NCBI GenBank assembly: GCA_001644455.1
Contig: LSTF01000030.1
Span: 1-40,787, forward strand
Length of the DNA: 40,787 nucleotides
Direction: 5' to 3'
Source: Betaproteobacteria bacterium SCGC AG-212-J23
Lineage (GTDB): Bacteria > Pseudomonadota > Gammaproteobacteria > Burkholderiales > SG8-39
Positions within the stretch are counted from its first letter, which is position 1; each line of letters starts with the position of its first letter. Under the pieces are notes generated by a model, which worked only from the letters and a program-made list of their open reading frames with translations, was not told where the DNA came from and did no database searches. Made by a program: the position numbers and the translations under genes. This document shows positions 32,829-40,787 of the stretch, piece by piece.

Positions 32829-33977
32829 ATGGCGTACGTCGGCGGCAACCGCCTCACGCTGCTCAGGAACGGCGCGCAATACTTCCCGGCGCTGGTGGCG
32901 GCGATCGACGCCGCGAAAATCGAAGTGTTCCTCGAGAGTTATATCTATGCCGAAGATGAGACCGGCAGCCTCGTCACCGACACGCTGGCGCGCGCCGCGG
33001 CGCGCGGCGTGCATGTGCGCCTGCTGATCGACGGCTTCGGTGCGCGCGAGTTTCCGGAGCGCTGGTTGCGCGCGCTGCGGGAGGCTGGCGCGCGCGTGCT
33101 GACCTTCCGTCCCGAGTTCGCGCGCCTGCGGCTGCGGCGCGGGCGGCTGCGCCGCATGCACCGCAAGCTCGCGGCGATCGACGGCGCGGTCGGATTCGTC
33201 GGCGGCATCAACGTCGTCGACGATTTCGACGGCCCGGCCGAGCGGCGCCCGCGCCACGACTACGCGGTGCGGGTCGAAGGTCCTCTCGCTAGCGAAATTC
33301 GCGCCGCCGCGGCTCGCCTCTGGCGCAGCGTCGCGCGTGCGACGGTCCGGCGCGGGCGCGTGCTCGAGATACCGCCGGTGCCGCCGCCCGCCGGCAATCA
33401 GCGTGCCGCGCTCGTCATCCGCGACAGCTGGCGCCACCGCCGCGACATCGAGAACGCGTATCTCGCCCACATCCAGTCGGCGCAGCGCGACATCGTCATC
33501 GCCTGCGCCTATTTCTTCCCCGGCCGGCGCTTTCGCCGCGCGCTCGGCGGGGCGCTGGCGCGCGGCGTGCGCGTGCGGCTGCTGCTGCAGGGCAAGATCG
33601 AATACGCGCTGGTGAGCTACGCCTCGCGCGCGCTGTACGGCTCGTTCCTCGACGAGGGCATCGAGATCCACGAGTACCAGCGCAGCGTGCTGCACGCCAA
33701 GGTCGCGGTGTTCGACGAGCGCTTCGCCTCGGTCGGCTCGTCGAATATCGATCCGCTGAGCCTGCTCTTCGCTCGCGAGGCGAACGTGTTCGTCGACGAC
33801 CCGGAGTTTGCCCAGCAGCTCTGCCGCAGCCTGGAAGATGCGATGCGCACCGGCGCCCAGCAGCTCGCGCCGCGCCAGTGGCGGGATCAGTCGCTCTTCA
33901 CGCGGCTGCGGATCTGGATCGGCTACGGCCTCGCGCGCCTGGCGATCAGCCTGATCGGCCTGGAGCGCTATCACTGA
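32829..33977 (+). CDS. clsB: Cardiolipin synthase B-like phospholipase D protein
   Basis: The 382-residue protein has two phospholipase D HKD motifs: HRKLAAIDGAVGFVGG and HAKVAVFDERFASVGSSN. N-terminal ALVAAIDAAKIEVFLESYIY and the C-terminal helix RIWIGYGLARLAISLIGL fit a membrane-associated ClsB-like enzyme, which makes cardiolipin from phosphatidylglycerol and phosphatidylethanolamine. The length is normal. It forms a tight cluster with the preceding lipoprotein and EEP-fold protein. The last 32 bases overlap the convergent ComB-like gene. Confidence 0.87.
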   Translation: MAYVGGNRLTLLRNGAQYFPALVAAIDAAKIEVFLESYIYAEDETGSLVTDTLARAAARGVHVRLLIDGFGAREFPERWLRALREAGARVLTFRPEFARLRLRRGRLRRMHRKLAAIDGAVGFVGGINVVDDFDGPAERRPRHDYAVRVEGPLASEIRAAAARLWRSVARATVRRGRVLEIPPVPPPAGNQRAALVIRDSWRHRRDIENAYLAHIQSAQRDIVIACAYFFPGRRFRRALGGALARGVRVRLLLQGKIEYALVSYASRALYGSFLDEGIEIHEYQRSVLHAKVAVFDERFASVGSSNIDPLSLLFAREANVFVDDPEFAQQLCRSLEDAMRTGAQQLAPRQWRDQSLFTRLRIWIGYGLARLAISLIGLERYH

Positions 33978-34710
33978 CGAGGCGCACCCGGCCATCTTCC
34001 AAGGCGGTCACGACCGGCAGGCTGTCCACCTTGCACGCATACTCGACTTCGCGCCGCAGGCCGCGTTTCGCCATCATCGCGCCGACGCGGCATTCAAGCA
34101 GCGCATCGGGAAGGCGCGCCTGCCGGTAAAGGTCACGCGACGCGCGCGCGGCGTCCGAAAGGTCGACGTTTTTCATGACTTCGGAAAAACGATCGACGAA
34201 GCAGCCGGCGCCGTAGAAGTCTTCATAGTTGAAGTTGTTGCCCGACCCCGAGCACAGGATCAGCACCGTCTCGCGCGCGTGATTCGCGACGATGTGCTCG
34301 ACCAGCCGCCGGGCGTTGAGCAGCGCGCCGCAATAGACGCGCGCCGCGCCGGCGGCGTCGGTCATGGCGACGGTGCCGTTGGTCGTCGAGTACACCACGG
34401 TCTTGTCGCGCACCCCATGCTCGATCAGCGCGAGCGGCGCCGGATGCGCGAACCCCGGCAGCGTCTCGGCGTAGAGCTCGCCGGCGAGGACGCACTCGCC
34501 GATTCCTTTCGCGCAGGCGCGCGCCGCCGCCTCGTCGAGGACCGGCACCACCTCGCGCGCGCCGTTGGCGAGCACCGCTACCATCGTCGTCGTCGCGAAC
34601 AGCACGTCGAGCACGATCACGACCTTGCCCTGGACGCGGACGGTGTCGAGCTCTTCCTTCTTGGTCAGGACGTGGATCTTGTGCTGCAGCTCGATCTTCG
34701 CGCCGCTCAC
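33946..34710 (-). CDS. 2-phosphosulfolactate phosphatase (ComB)-like protein
   Basis: The 254-residue product shows the ComB family segments VVIVLDVLFATTTMVAVLAN, VLAGELYAE, VVYSTTNGTVAM, GALLNARRLVEHI and LCSGSGNNFNYEDFYGAGCF. In methanogens ComB removes phosphate from 2-phosphosulfolactate during coenzyme M synthesis; bacterial relatives mostly have no proven function. No ComA or sulfolactate enzyme is in the window. The GTG at 34710 overlaps the stop of the MaoC-like gene (GTGA), the last link in a thioesterase-MaoC-ComB operon. The C-terminus overlaps the clsB gene by 32 bases. Confidence 0.8.
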   Translation of the reverse strand: MSGAKIELQHKIHVLTKKEELDTVRVQGKVVIVLDVLFATTTMVAVLANGAREVVPVLDEAAARACAKGIGECVLAGELYAETLPGFAHPAPLALIEHGVRDKTVVYSTTNGTVAMTDAAGAARVYCGALLNARRLVEHIVANHARETVLILCSGSGNNFNYEDFYGAGCFVDRFSEVMKNVDLSDAARASRDLYRQARLPDALLECRVGAMMAKRGLRREVEYACKVDSLPVVTALEDGRVRLVSDSAPGRSG

Positions 34711-35147
34711 GATTTCCGCCGCACCAGGATCCAGCCTTCGAGCGTCAGCGCCAGCTCGCCCTGCTGGTTGCGAGCTTCCCAGCGATGCTTGACGAGGCCG
34801 ACGCCGGGCTTGCTCGCCGAGGGCCGCGCTTCGGCGACGATCACGCGATAGGCCAGCGTATCGCCGGCGCGCACCGGCTTCAGCCAGCGCACGTTCTCGA
34901 CGCCCGGCGAGCCGAGCGCATGCGTGCGGCCGAGAATCTGCTCGGTGAGCATGCGCATGCCCGCGGCGCAGACATGCCAGCCGCTCGCGATCAGGCCGCC
35001 GAACGGCGAGCCCTTCGCCGCCGCCGGGTCGGCGTGATAGGGCTGCGGATCGAACTGCCGGCCGAAGGCAACAATCTCCTCGGCGCTGAAGGTGTGCTTG
35101 CCGATCTCGCTTGCGGCGCCGACTTCGAAGTCTTCCCACCACATCAT
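34707..35147 (-). CDS. MaoC-like dehydratase/hydratase
   Basis: The 146-residue hotdog protein has FEVGAASEIGKHTFSAEEIV, the MaoC hydratase core FGRQFDPQPYHADPAAA (catalytic Asp and His), GLIASGWHVCAAGMRM and VRWLKPVRAGDTLAYRV. This pattern marks acyl-CoA hydratases/dehydratases that act on enoyl- or 3-hydroxyacyl-CoA. The first ATG (35147) overlaps the upstream thioesterase stop (ATGA); a second ATG directly follows. Substrate unknown; thioesterase and ComB-like neighbours suggest a small acyl-CoA or sulfonate pathway. Confidence 0.87.
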   Translation of the reverse strand: MMWWEDFEVGAASEIGKHTFSAEEIVAFGRQFDPQPYHADPAAAKGSPFGGLIASGWHVCAAGMRMLTEQILGRTHALGSPGVENVRWLKPVRAGDTLAYRVIVAEARPSASKPGVGLVKHRWEARNQQGELALTLEGWILVRRKS

Positions 35148-35581
35148 GATTGCGGCGCAACCCTTTCGTAGCCGCGGATCTTGTCGCGCACTTCGTCGGG
35201 CAGCGGCGCGGGACGCATCTGCGCATCGGCGTTGACGTACACCAGCTCCGCGGTGACGAGCGGCGCTTCGCTGCCACGGCAGATCTCGAACCCGAAGGTC
35301 ATGCTGCTGCGTCCCAGCCTCGCCACGCGGCAATAGACGGTGAGCTCGTCGTCGTAGCGCGCCGACCCGAGGTACTCGACGGTCGCCTTGCGCAGAAAAA
35401 CGTCGTTGCCATAGCGCTCGACGTATCCATGGGGGTAGGGGAGCCCGATCTCGCGCCAGTAGTCGGCGATCGCGGCGTCGATGTAGGTGAGGTAGTGGCC
35501 GTTGAACACGATCTTCTGCATGTCCACTTCGGCCCAGCGCACCCGCAGCCGGTGCGTGCACACAAAGTCCTCTCTGGCCAT
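35144..35581 (-). CDS. 4-hydroxybenzoyl-CoA thioesterase/YbgC-type acyl-CoA thioesterase
   Basis: The 145-residue hotdog protein starts with THRLRVRWAEVDMQKIVFNG and HYLTYIDAAIADYWREIG, matching the YbgC/4HBT pattern in which the Asp of AEVDMQ is catalytic. LGSARYDDELTVYCRVARLG and a terminal ELVYVNADAQMRPAP complete the fold. It hydrolyses acyl-CoA thioesters; specificity is unknown. It is the first gene of a three-gene minus-strand operon and diverges from the amino acid transporter receptor gene across 85 bases. Confidence 0.87.
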   Translation of the reverse strand: MAREDFVCTHRLRVRWAEVDMQKIVFNGHYLTYIDAAIADYWREIGLPYPHGYVERYGNDVFLRKATVEYLGSARYDDELTVYCRVARLGRSSMTFGFEICRGSEAPLVTAELVYVNADAQMRPAPLPDEVRDKIRGYERVAPQS

Positions 35582-35630
35582 CCTAGACGCCCCGGGAATT
35601 TGCTGGCAACATCGCCGGCAAGAAAGATAA

Positions 35631-35647
35631 AGTCTAGTTTAGTCTAG
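35631..35647. repeat. Direct repeat AGTCTAG-TTT-AGTCTAG upstream of the receptor gene
   Basis: AGTCTAG occurs twice with a 3-base spacer, giving a 10-base period, about one helical turn. It lies 19 bases before the receptor start and contains CTAG, a tetramer rare in proteobacterial DNA. It may be a regulator site; no matching regulator gene is adjacent. Confidence 0.45.
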
Positions 35648-35666
35648 TCGAAGAGGAGGAATTCCG

Positions 35667-36881
35667 ATGCGCCACACCATTCTCGCAATCGCCTTGGCGG
35701 TTGCCGCGCCGTTCGCTGCTGCGCAAAGCATCAAGATCGCGGTTCTCGGCCCGATGAACTTCGTCCAGGGCGAGAACCACTGGGCCGGCGCCGAGATGGC
35801 GCGCGACGAGATCAACAAGGCCGGCGGCATCAGCGTCGGCGGCAAGAAGCGGACGATCGAGCTGGTCAAGGCCGACACCAACGAGATCCAGTCGGTGCCC
35901 GACGCCACCAACGCCGTCGAGCGCGTCATCACCCGCGACAAGGTCGACTTCCTGATCGGCGGCTTCCGCTCCGAGGCGGTGCTGGCGATGCAGGAAGTGG
36001 CGATGGACTACAAGAAGATGTTCCTCGGCGCCGGCGCGGCCGACGCCAAGCTCGGCGAGAACGTCGAGAAGAACTACGACCGCTACAAGTACTGGTTCCG
36101 CATTACGCCGACCAAGGCGCCGGACCTGTTCCGCACCCTGATGGCGGTGCTTGGCGACATCGGCAACCAGGTGCGGACCTCGACCAGGACCGATACGCCC
36201 AAGGTGGCGATCATCGCCGAGAAGGCGGCGTGGACCGAGGCGATCGTCAAGGGCCTGCAGGCCACGTTGCCGAAAATGAAGATGGACGTCGTCGGCACGT
36301 GGCAGCCGTCCGCGGTCGCGACCGACGTCACTGCCGAGCTCTCGGCGATCGAGCGCGCCAACGCCGACATCGTCTTCACGCTGCTCTCCGGTCCGGTCGG
36401 AATCTCGCTTGGCCGGCAGATGGGCGAGCGCAACATGAAGGCGGTCGCCTTCGGCATCAACGTCGAAGGCCAGAAGGACGAGTTCTGGCAGGCGTCGGCG
36501 GGCAAGGCGAACTACGTCTCGACGCTCGATACCTATGCCGAGGTCGAGTCCACGCCGAAGACGATCCCCTTCGTGCAGGCGTTCAAGAAACGCTACGGCA
36601 AGGCGCCGACCTACAACGCCGCGACCTACGACGCGATCATGATCCTGAAGGCCGCGATCGAGCAGACCGGAGGGATGGACGCGGACAAGCTGGTGCCCGC
36701 CATCGAGAAGATGGAGCACGTCGGCACGGCCGGAACCGACACCTTCGACAAGCGCCACGATCTCGTCTGGGCGGTCGGCAAGACGAGCGGCATCGCCGTG
36801 CAGTGGCAGGACGGCAAGAAAGTCCCGTTCTGGCCGCCGAACATCAAGGGCATGCAGCCCTACAAGATGCCCGCGCGCTAG
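35667..36881 (+). CDS. Branched-chain amino acid/amide-type ABC substrate-binding protein
   Basis: The 404-residue product has a signal peptide (MRHTILAIALAVAAPFAAA) and the two-lobe family 4 receptor fold: IKIAVLGPMNFVQGENHWAG, EINKAGGISVGGKKR, RVITRDKVDFLIGGFRSEAV, VAIIAEKAAWTEAIVKGL, ADIVFTLLSGPVG and TYNAATYDAIMILKAAIEQT. It binds an amino acid, amide or similar ligand for the LivHM-FG transporter; the ligand cannot be told. A strong ribosome binding site (GAGGAGG) precedes the ATG. It is followed 6 bases later by the first permease gene. Confidence 0.88.
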   Translation: MRHTILAIALAVAAPFAAAQSIKIAVLGPMNFVQGENHWAGAEMARDEINKAGGISVGGKKRTIELVKADTNEIQSVPDATNAVERVITRDKVDFLIGGFRSEAVLAMQEVAMDYKKMFLGAGAADAKLGENVEKNYDRYKYWFRITPTKAPDLFRTLMAVLGDIGNQVRTSTRTDTPKVAIIAEKAAWTEAIVKGLQATLPKMKMDVVGTWQPSAVATDVTAELSAIERANADIVFTLLSGPVGISLGRQMGERNMKAVAFGINVEGQKDEFWQASAGKANYVSTLDTYAEVESTPKTIPFVQAFKKRYGKAPTYNAATYDAIMILKAAIEQTGGMDADKLVPAIEKMEHVGTAGTDTFDKRHDLVWAVGKTSGIAVQWQDGKKVPFWPPNIKGMQPYKMPAR

Positions 36882-36887
36882 GCGGGC

Positions 36888-37757
36888 TTGCTCCAAGACA
36901 TTCTCGTCACGGGATTGGTCAACGGGGGCGTTTACGCCCTCTTGGCTATTGGTTTCTCGCTGATCTTCGGTGTCGCGCGTATCGTCAACATCGCGCACAC
37001 CGCGTTCTATATGCTCGCGGCGTACTGCTTCTACACGCTGCTCACGCGCTTCAACGTCGGCTTCGCGCTCGCCGGCGTCCTCTCGGTACTGGGCGTGACG
37101 CTGCTCTCGCTCGTCTGCTACCGGCTGGTGATCGAGCCGGTGCGCGAGCACGAATCGGCGGTGCTGATCTCGACCATCGCCCTCGGCCTCATCTTCCAGG
37201 AGCTGATGCTCGCCGCCTACGGCGGCAATTTCCTCGGCGTCCCCTCGACCATCGAAGGCGTGATGCGCGTCGGTGGCGTGAGCATTCCCTACCAGCGATT
37301 GCTGATCCTCGCGGTCGCCGCCGTCATGCTCATCGCCACCTGGTTCTTCCTCTACCGCACGCGCGTCGGCCTCGCGATCCGCGCTACCGCGAACGATCTG
37401 GAGGTCGCCAACCTGATGGGCATGAACGTGCACCGCATGGCCATGGTGACGGTCGCCTTCTCGGTCGGCCTCGCGGCGATCGCCGGCGTGGTGGCGACGC
37501 CGGTGACCGCGGTACATCCGTTCATGTGGCTCGATCCGCTGGTCACCATGCTGGCGATCGTCGTGCTGGGCGGCCTGGGCAGCCTGAAGGGCAGCATCAT
37601 CGGCGCACTGATCATCGCCTACGTCGAGGCGATCACGGTGTTCACGCTGCCGGAAGGCGCGCACCTGAAGGGCGCAGTCGCGCTCGGCATCATGGTCGCG
37701 GTGCTTCTCGCAAGGCCGGAGGGACTCTTCGGCGTGGCGTTCGAGGAGGAGCGCTGA
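36888..37757 (+). CDS. livH: Branched-chain-type ABC transporter permease
   Basis: The 289-residue inner-membrane protein is full length for LivH. It has the hallmark DILVTGLVNGGVYALLAIGF and SLIFGVARIVNIAHTAFYML starts, several hydrophobic helices, the cytoplasmic loop GLAIRATANDLEVANLMGMN that meets the ATPase, and VLGGLGSLKGSIIGALIIAY. The TTG at 36888, 6 bases after the receptor stop, gives the family start. It forms the channel with the next permease. Confidence 0.88.
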   Translation: MLQDILVTGLVNGGVYALLAIGFSLIFGVARIVNIAHTAFYMLAAYCFYTLLTRFNVGFALAGVLSVLGVTLLSLVCYRLVIEPVREHESAVLISTIALGLIFQELMLAAYGGNFLGVPSTIEGVMRVGGVSIPYQRLLILAVAAVMLIATWFFLYRTRVGLAIRATANDLEVANLMGMNVHRMAMVTVAFSVGLAAIAGVVATPVTAVHPFMWLDPLVTMLAIVVLGGLGSLKGSIIGALIIAYVEAITVFTLPEGAHLKGAVALGIMVAVLLARPEGLFGVAFEEER

Positions 37758-37758
37758 G

Positions 37759-38835
37759 ATGTACCTGCTGCGGCGCGCCTGGGCGGAAATGCGCAACGAG
37801 ATCCTCGTCCTCCCGTCGCGCACGCTGGTTCTCGTGTGGGTCGTCGGCCTGCTCCTCCTGCCGCTCGCGTACGACGACGCTTACGTGCTGCGCATCCTGA
37901 CCATGACGTGCATCTTCGCCATCTTCGCGGCGAGCTGGGACCTGCTCGCCGGCTACACCGGACAGGTCAACTTCGGCCACGCGCTCTTCTTCGGCGCCGG
38001 CGCTTATGGCTCGGCGCTCGCGTCGCTCAAGCTCGGCGTCTCGCCCTGGCTGACGATCTGGCTCGGCGCGGCGGTCGCGGCGCTGTTCGGCTATCTCTCG
38101 GGCTACCTGTGCCTGCGCTTGCGCGGCTCGTACCTGTCGCTCGCGACGCTCGCGTTTCCGCTGATCGGACTCGGCTTGCTCTTCGCCTTCCCCGATTTCT
38201 CCGGCGGCGAGCTCGGCGTTTCCGGGCTGCAGCGCCTGATCGTCGGTCCGACCGCCAACTACTACCTCGCCTGCGTATCGATGCTGGTCGTGGTCTTCGG
38301 CCTGTGGCTGATCGCCGACTCGCGCTTCGGCATCGTCCTGCACGCCATCCGCGACGACGAGGTCGCGGCGCGCGCTTCGGGAATCAATACGCCGCGCTAC
38401 AAGCTCGCGGTGTTCGCGCTTTCGGCGGCCGCCGCCGGCTTTTCCGGCGCGCTGCTCGCGCACTACCTGCGCGTCGCCGGGCCTTCGACCCTGGAGGTGG
38501 CGCTTTCCTTCCAGGTGGTGATCTGGGGGATCTTCGGCGGCGTGGCGACGATCTACGGCCCGGTCGTCGCGGTGTTCATCCTCTACCCGCTTACCGAGTG
38601 GCTCGGCAGCTTCAGGCATTTCGGCGAGCTGCGCCTGCTGATCTTCGCCGTGATCGTGTTGCTGGTGCTGCTATTCATGCCGCGCGGCCTGACGCCCTGG
38701 GTGCGCGATCGCGTCGAGGCGCAGTGCCCGCGCTGCAAGCAGCGCAACAGCGTCTGGCGGAAGATCTGCCGCCTCTGCGGCGCGCCGCTACAGGCCCAGG
38801 TAGCCCGCGCGGAGCGTCTCGTCGGCCATCAGTAG
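37759..38835 (+). CDS. livM: Branched-chain-type ABC transporter permease with C-terminal zinc ribbon
   Basis: The 358-residue protein is a LivM-type permease: FAIFAASWDLLAGYTGQVNF, GHALFFGAGAYGSAL, LRGSYLSLATLAFPLIGLGL and the ATPase-contact loop GIVLHAIRDDEVAARASGIN are in place, and FGGVATIYGPVVAVFILYPL precedes the last helices. After the usual end (FMPRGLTPW) it continues with about 40 residues holding CPRC (C323, C326) and CRLC (C337, C340), a zinc-ribbon-like CX2C-X10-CX2C on the cytoplasmic side. The final 48 bases overlap the convergent ATPase gene. Confidence 0.88.
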   Translation: MYLLRRAWAEMRNEILVLPSRTLVLVWVVGLLLLPLAYDDAYVLRILTMTCIFAIFAASWDLLAGYTGQVNFGHALFFGAGAYGSALASLKLGVSPWLTIWLGAAVAALFGYLSGYLCLRLRGSYLSLATLAFPLIGLGLLFAFPDFSGGELGVSGLQRLIVGPTANYYLACVSMLVVVFGLWLIADSRFGIVLHAIRDDEVAARASGINTPRYKLAVFALSAAAAGFSGALLAHYLRVAGPSTLEVALSFQVVIWGIFGGVATIYGPVVAVFILYPLTEWLGSFRHFGELRLLIFAVIVLLVLLFMPRGLTPWVRDRVEAQCPRCKQRNSVWRKICRLCGAPLQAQVARAERLVGHQ

Positions 38836-39523
38836 CTTCGCCGGCCCCTCGGCGAGGATGCGTCCCTGCGACAGCACGTAGTTGCGGTTGGCCATGCGGA
38901 ACACCTGGCTGACCTCCTGCTCGACCAGCAGCACCGGCACGCCTTCGCGGTGGATCTTCGCAATCGCGGAGAAAAGCTCCTCGCGGATGAGCGGCGCGAG
39001 CCCGAGCGAGGGTTCGTCGATGGCGAGCAGCTTCGCCTCGAACATCAGCGAACGCGCGGTGGCCAGCATCTGCTGCTCGCCGCCAGAGAGCGTGCCGGCG
39101 ATCTGAGCCTTGCGCTCGGAGAGCCGGGGGAAGAGGGCGAAGCAGTGCTCCAGGCGCCTTTGCGTTTCGGCCTTGTTTTTCGACAGGAAGGCGCCGGCGA
39201 GGAGGTTCTCGAGCACCGTCAGCTCGCGGAACGGCCGCCGCCGCTCCGGGCAGTGCACCAGGCCGCGGCCGCGGATCTCGTGCGCCGGCAGCGTATCGAT
39301 GCGCTCGCCGGCGAAATGCACTTCGCCTTCGAGGACGATGGCGCCCGTCGTGCCGCGCTTCATGCGCTCCTCGAAGCGCACCAGCCCGGAGATGGCGCGC
39401 AGCAGCGTCGACTTGCCGGCGCCGTTCGGCCCGACCAGGCCGACCAGCTCGCCGGCGCCGACGTTGAGCGACACGCCGTTCAGGATCTGCGCCTTGTCGT
39501 AGCGCAGCGAGAGATTCCTGACC

Positions 39524-39537
<14 letters not shown>
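38788..39537 (-). CDS. livF: Branched-chain-type ABC transporter ATPase (LivF type)
   Basis: The 249-residue ATPase starts MPLLEVRNLSLRYDKAQILN and has Walker A GPNGAGKSTLLRA, Q-loop region GRGLVHCPERRRPFRELTVL, signature LSGGEQQMLATARSL and Walker B LLAIDEPSLGL, as expected for LivF. It powers uptake with LivG and the two permeases encoded on the opposite strand. Its start overlaps livG by 14 bases. The 3' end runs 48 bases into livM. Its match to the livHM permeases is inferred from adjacency and the absence of other Liv genes here. Confidence 0.88.
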
Positions 39538-40297
<760 letters not shown>

Positions 40298-40342
40298 TCT
40301 TATCGCTCAGTCCCGTTTGTCGATCTTACTTAATATTTCGGC

Positions 40343-40787
40343 GTGGACGACAAGTTCCCCGAGGGGATGGATGCCGGGCTCACCGGCTGGGCCGATCCCG
40401 TGGCGCGACTGCGACAGGCGATCGAGAAGGACGAGTTCGCGCTGTATTGCCAGCCGATCCTCGGTCTCGCCGCCGGGGGCTACCCGCTGGGCGAAATTCT
40501 CGTTCGGATGCGGGAGGAGGAAAGCGCGATGCTCCCGCCGGGCGACTTCCTGCCGGTGCTGAAGCACTATGGAATGCTGCCGCAGTTCGACCGCTGGGTG
40601 GTGCGCAACGCGCTGCAGGCGCTCGCCGCCGGCTCGCGCATCCCCCGGCTGACGATCAACGTCTCCGAGCAGACGCTCACCGATGCCGCTTTCCTCGACT
40701 ACGTCGTCGCGCAGCTCACCGCGCAGAAGATCGCGCCTGAGCGCCTGCTGTTCGAGATCGACGAGAACGATGTGCTCGCCCGGCCCG
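40343..40787 (+). CDS. EAL-domain protein, 5' part only
   Basis: Reading from the GTG at 40343 gives 148 codons without a stop to the window edge. The sequence ADPVARLRQAIEKDEFALYC, QPIL, GEILVRM (residues 50-56), NVSEQTL and LLFEIDENDVL follows the first half of an EAL domain, the cyclic di-GMP phosphodiesterase fold. The signature reads EIL instead of EAL, but the metal-binding Glu51 and the NVS asparagine are kept. Activity cannot be judged without the missing C-terminal half. No GGDEF or receiver domain precedes it. Confidence 0.75.
   Translation, partial: MDDKFPEGMDAGLTGWADPVARLRQAIEKDEFALYCQPILGLAAGGYPLGEILVRMREEESAMLPPGDFLPVLKHYGMLPQFDRWVVRNALQALAAGSRIPRLTINVSEQTLTDAAFLDYVVAQLTAQKIAPERLLFEIDENDVLARP

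Noticed and set aside
35634-37823. A 729-codon minus-strand open frame across the receptor and livH
   Set aside because: It is antisense to clear transporter genes and rich in His/Asp/Arg without motifs.

Overview
The window looks like a chromosomal segment of a betaproteobacterium, probably Burkholderiales or a close relative. The evidence is visibly GC-rich DNA with strongly G/C-ending codons, a Bug/TctC-type solute receptor, a GltIJKL-type acidic amino acid transporter, and the fmdB-DUF502-aspS gene order that is familiar from betaproteobacteria. I see no tRNA, rRNA, CRISPR array, insertion sequence, phage gene or plasmid function. No stretch longer than about 140 bases lacks a gene, so the segment is compact core or metabolic chromosome rather than a mobile island.

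Left part (1-8.7 kb): the 5' end of an unknown gene, a small CoA-binding protein and, divergent from it, a thiamine-diphosphate enzyme of the acetolactate synthase type. Next come a YkgJ-like cysteine-cluster protein, an exported protein followed by an ECF sigma factor and a membrane-anchored putative anti-sigma protein, then the four-gene glutamate/aspartate ABC transporter (gltIJKL) and a tandem cyclic-nucleotide-binding-domain protein.

Middle part (8.7-26.1 kb): aspartase (aspA) overlaps a Bug-family receptor, so aspartate uptake and deamination sit side by side. A periplasmic histidine phosphatase follows, then a short bifunctional PutA. A putative ketone-body/PHB group comes next: acetoacetyl-CoA synthetase, an alpha/beta hydrolase and a PHB-depolymerase-like esterase. 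After a CbiX-like chelatase, an esterase and a YddA/SbmA-type ABC exporter there is a tetR-hydrolase-thioesterase operon. Its promoter and palindromic operator lie inside the 3' end of uvrA, and a second copy of the palindrome lies early in the hydrolase gene.

Right part (26.1-40.8 kb): ssb diverges from uvrA. A long, tightly overlapped run follows on the plus strand: fmdB, DUF502, aspS, a secreted guanyl-specific RNase, a barstar-like inhibitor, nudB, a lipoprotein, an endonuclease/exonuclease/phosphatase-fold protein and a cardiolipin synthase. A minus-strand trio (thioesterase, MaoC-like, ComB-like) diverges from a branched-chain/amide-type ABC transporter. In that transporter the receptor and both permeases run on the plus strand, while both ATPases run convergently on the minus strand. 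The window ends in a truncated EAL-domain protein.

Two things stand out overall. All seven convergent gene pairs overlap at their 3' ends, by 7 to 48 bases. The tetR control region appears to be a near-consensus promoter with an operator in its spacer and almost no 5' leader. Gene functions are assigned from motifs and family resemblance read by eye; no database search was run.
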